From the NCBI GenBank assembly GCA_020725315.1, contig DYFG01000026.1, positions 1 to 7,847 on the forward strand: a DNA stretch of 7,847 nt, read 5' to 3'. Of the stretch, positions 5,973 through 7,847 are shown one piece after another. The first letter of the stretch is position 1; each line of letters begins with the position of its first letter. The notes beneath the pieces were generated by a model. The model had not been told where the DNA came from and searched no databases. It saw only the letters and a list, made by a program, of their open reading frames with translations. Source of the stretch: Nitrosotalea sp. GTDB lineage: Archaea; Halobacteriota; Syntropharchaeia; Alkanophagales; Methanospirareceae. Position numbers and translations under genes: made by a program.

Positions 5973-7322
5973 ATGACCATGAGCAGGGGTGCAGGCGCAA
6001 GCGTAGTGGAAAAAGCAAAGCTGGCGCGAGAGGCAGCACTTAAATTGGCTAGCGCTCCAACCGCTGAGAAGGATAACGCTCTGCTGCGAATCGCTGACGC
6101 CCTTGATAAAAATCGAGCGCAGATACTGGCGGCTAATAAAAAGGATATTGAACTCGCTTCGAGCTTGGTAAGGGACGGAAAGATGTCCAAAGCCCTTTTC
6201 TATCGATTAATTCTGGACGATGCAAAGATAGACGAGATGATAAAGAGTGTAAAGGACGTGGCGAAATTAGAGGACCCGGTTGGTAAAACGCTCTCAGCAA
6301 TTGAGATGGATAAAGACTTAGAGCTCTTTCAGGTATCCTGCCCAATTGGGGTGATCGGCGTGATCTTCGAGGCTCGCCCTGATGCACTCGTGCAAATTTC
6401 CGCACTCTGCCTGAAAACCGGCAATGCCGTACTGCTCAAAGGAGGATCTGAAGCACGCAACTCAAATGAAGCGCTCTTCGAGGTAATATCAAAAGCATCA
6501 TCCGAAGGCGATGGAATCCCCGAAGGCTGGATTCAATTACTTGAAACGAGGGAAGAGGTAAGCGAGATGTTAACATTGAATGAGTATATAGACCTCATCG
6601 TGCCGCGGGGAAGCAACCAACTGGTGAAGTTTATACAGGACAACACCAGTATCATGGTTTTGGGACATTCCGAGGGTATATGCCACGTTTATGTTGACCA
6701 GGATGCTGACGTGGATATGGCGCTGGATATAAGTTACGATGCTAAGGTTCAATATCCCGCAGTTTGTAATGCTGCGGAGACGTTGCTCGTGGATTCTGCA
6801 ATTGCACGCGAGTTTCTACCGCGAATGGTCGAATGGTATCTCAAAGCAGGTGTTGAGATCCGAGCATGTCCAAAAACACTGGAACTCTTGAAAGGTAAAA
6901 AGGAGATAAAGCCTGCATCGGAAGAGGATTGGCATACCGAATATAACGATTTAATCATCTCCATCAAAGTGGTTGACGGCGTTGACGATGCCATCAAACA
7001 TATCAATCATTATGGATCGGGGCATACCGATGCAATCATCACGGAGAATAAAAAAACCGCGCTTAAGTTCATGCAGTTTGTTGATTCCTCCTCGGTGATG
7101 CATAACGCATCAACACGGTTCAGTGATGGGTTCAGGTATGGTAAGGGCGCCGAAGTAGGTATAAGCACGTATAAGGTGCATGCACGGGGACCGGTTGGAC
7201 TGGAGGGATTGGTCATTTACAAATATCTCCTGGTCGGCAAGGGGCATATAGTAGCTCCCTATATAGGCCCTGGTGCGAAGGAATTCACCCATCGGAGGTT
7301 GCCAAAACACTTTTTCTTTTAA
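5973..7322 (+). CDS. proA: Glutamate-5-semialdehyde dehydrogenase (gamma-glutamyl phosphate reductase)
   Basis: ProA reduces gamma-glutamyl phosphate with NADPH to glutamate semialdehyde, which closes to pyrroline-5-carboxylate; it acts in the cytosol after ProB. At 449 residues it is slightly longer than the bacterial 410-420. It is an aldehyde-dehydrogenase-superfamily protein: the cofactor region GVIGVIFEARPDALVQIS (126-143) and KGGSEARNSNEAL (156-168), the catalytic Cys265 in YPAVCNAAETLLVD, and the C-terminal stretch MHNASTRFSDGFRYGKGAEVGISTYKVHARGPVGLEG around residues 376-412. That part resembles the ProA half of plant P5CS enzymes, from memory. The start at 5973 fits the strong ribosome binding site. 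The last residues (KHFFF) are encoded by the aacactttttctttt motif shared with the region after proB, so the tail seems to have been extended into terminator sequence. No proC is nearby. It converges on a minus-strand membrane-protein gene 18 bases away. Confidence 0.96.
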   Translation: MTMSRGAGASVVEKAKLAREAALKLASAPTAEKDNALLRIADALDKNRAQILAANKKDIELASSLVRDGKMSKALFYRLILDDAKIDEMIKSVKDVAKLEDPVGKTLSAIEMDKDLELFQVSCPIGVIGVIFEARPDALVQISALCLKTGNAVLLKGGSEARNSNEALFEVISKASSEGDGIPEGWIQLLETREEVSEMLTLNEYIDLIVPRGSNQLVKFIQDNTSIMVLGHSEGICHVYVDQDADVDMALDISYDAKVQYPAVCNAAETLLVDSAIAREFLPRMVEWYLKAGVEIRACPKTLELLKGKKEIKPASEEDWHTEYNDLIISIKVVDGVDDAIKHINHYGSGHTDAIITENKKTALKFMQFVDSSSVMHNASTRFSDGFRYGKGAEVGISTYKVHARGPVGLEGLVIYKYLLVGKGHIVAPYIGPGAKEFTHRRLPKHFFF

Positions 7323-7332
7323 CAAAAGAAAA
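7306..7332 (+). terminator. Terminator hairpin and T-run at the proA stop
   Basis: aacactttttctttt overlaps the last codons. ttttctttt (7312-7320) and aaaagaaaa (7324-7332) form a perfect 9-bp inverted repeat around aac. The hairpin spans the TAA at 7320-7322. It could terminate on the plus strand, and in part for the convergent minus gene too. Confidence 0.55.
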
Positions 7333-7333
7333 C

Positions 7334-7376
7334 TAAGCCCTTACAGGGCTTGCGGGGTCGTGGGGCGGAGCCCCAC
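7334..7376. repeat. GC-rich double-hairpin repeat, copy 3, overlapping a gene end
   Basis: The first hairpin is aagccct/agggctt around tac (7335-7351). The second is gtggggc/gccccac around gga (7360-7376), with a loop change from aga. It lies between two convergent genes and encodes the last 11 residues and the stop codon of the minus-strand one. The AT-rich flank found in copies 1 and 2 is missing here. Confidence 0.85.
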
Positions 7377-7673
7377 TGTGCTAAAAGAAAAAAGAAGTAT
7401 TTTCAGAAGCCCTGCCCTGTCATCATCAGGAGCTGCTTTGCTCGTTTCTGGAACATTCACAGATGGAATATGTTCTTGTGTATCAGCATCTTGCACCTGT
7501 AACGCCGATTCCAAACCTGCCTCACCGGGTTCCACTTCATATTTAGCTCCCTCCTTTTCGGGCATCCTGAACCCGGCGAAGAGCAGATAGAAAGCGCTGA
7601 CGCCGAGCATAAATGAAGAAATAGCGATTATCACGCAATCCAAAGCAGTATACACATTTGGGATTTCCTTCAC
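7341..7673 (-). CDS. Small single-span membrane protein with a repeat-derived C-terminus
   Basis: I do not recognise this 110-residue protein. It has one predicted membrane helix at about residues 11-34, then an acidic, probably disordered region (about 38-86) rich in Glu, Asp, Ala and Pro. Residues 100-110 (VGLRPTTPQAL) are encoded by the hairpin repeat, and the codons before them (LLFSFS) lie in a T-rich stretch like the terminators after proB and proA, so the original protein probably ended near residue 90-98. The start is GTG at 7673. A GGAGGG lies 12 bases upstream, inside the end of the preceding minus-strand frame, and the 9-base gap between the two genes suggests one operon with coupled translation. 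The helix and acidic tail are visible; the function is unknown. Confidence 0.6.
   Translation of the reverse strand: MKEIPNVYTALDCVIIAISSFMLGVSAFYLLFAGFRMPEKEGAKYEVEPGEAGLESALQVQDADTQEHIPSVNVPETSKAAPDDDRAGLLKILLFSFSTVGLRPTTPQAL
7382..7396 (-). terminator. T-rich stretch near the 3' end of the minus-strand gene
   Basis: Read on the minus strand, this is ttcttttttctttta, which resembles the T-rich motifs after proB and proA. It lies inside the last codons, before the hairpin repeat. It may have been the original termination site before the coding frame ran into the repeat. Confidence 0.35.
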
Positions 7674-7682
7674 GTAGGTTGA

Positions 7683-7847
7683 TTACCCTCCGATGATCAC
7701 CTGAATGTTCGTAGGAAGCATGAATTTTGATGCGAGCATGAACACCGCGACGACGAATAGAGCCATAGCGAGTGCGGTCTTCCCCTCTATTTTCATTGTT
7801 ATCGCGGTTTCACCATCTGATATATTGCTAAAAATTGAACTTATACC
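7683..7847 (-). CDS. C-terminal end of a membrane protein (partial, runs off the right edge)
   Basis: An open frame of 54 residues enters from the right edge and ends with TAA at 7683-7685. It carries one clear membrane helix (ALAMALFVVAVFMLASKFML, about residues 25-44) followed by a short tail ending QVIIGG. An internal Met18 could start a 37-residue protein, but I see no ribosome binding site before it, so the frame is more likely the end of a longer gene. It lies nine bases upstream of the next minus-strand gene, and the shared GGAGGG suggests that the two are co-transcribed. The family is not recognised. Confidence 0.5.
   Translation of the reverse strand, partial: GISSIFSNISDGETAITMKIEGKTALAMALFVVAVFMLASKFMLPTNIQVIIGG

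Overview
The window looks like archaeal chromosome, most likely from an uncultured euryarchaeote of the methanogen/ANME type. This is inference from protein character and gene order, since no rRNA or other phylogenetic marker is present. Three enzymes are clear: thiamine-monophosphate kinase (thiL, minus), glutamate 5-kinase (proB, plus) and glutamate-5-semialdehyde dehydrogenase (proA, plus). A conserved-looking 152-residue protein of unknown function is divergent from thiL. T-rich 3' ends and TATA-like boxes are consistent with archaeal transcription signals.

Layout. Bases 1-136 hold nothing recognisable. Bases 137-1632 (minus) are an IS1634-type (IS4 superfamily) DDE transposase that is shortened in the middle and frameshifted near its end, so probably dead. 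Bases 1687-2287 are non-coding: first an expanded copy of a GC-rich double-hairpin repeat (1726-1863), then a 409-bp segment bounded by a perfect 14-bp inverted repeat (1873-2281). thiL (2288-3301, minus) and the unknown gene (3380-3838, plus) diverge from a 78-bp gap with a nearly symmetric TATA-like box. A foldable 89-bp inverted repeat (3855-3943) precedes proB (4011-5120). Between proB and proA lie a second hairpin-repeat copy (5184-5277) and a decayed secreted-protein gene (5390-5925). proA (5973-7322) converges on a small membrane-protein gene (7341-7673, minus), and a third repeat copy at their junction encodes the last 11 residues of that protein. The 3' end of another membrane-protein gene runs off the right edge (7683-7847, minus).

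ProB and ProA catalyse the two first steps of proline synthesis from glutamate; proC is not here. The pair is usually adjacent, but here about 850 bp of repeat and pseudogene separate them, and proA has its own strong ribosome binding site. ThiL makes thiamine diphosphate and is unrelated to proline synthesis. I see no new multi-gene system. The points most worth checking are the repeat family and its effect on a protein C-terminus, the inverted-repeat-bounded segment, the Cys/His cluster in the unknown protein, and a substituted metal-site motif in ThiL.
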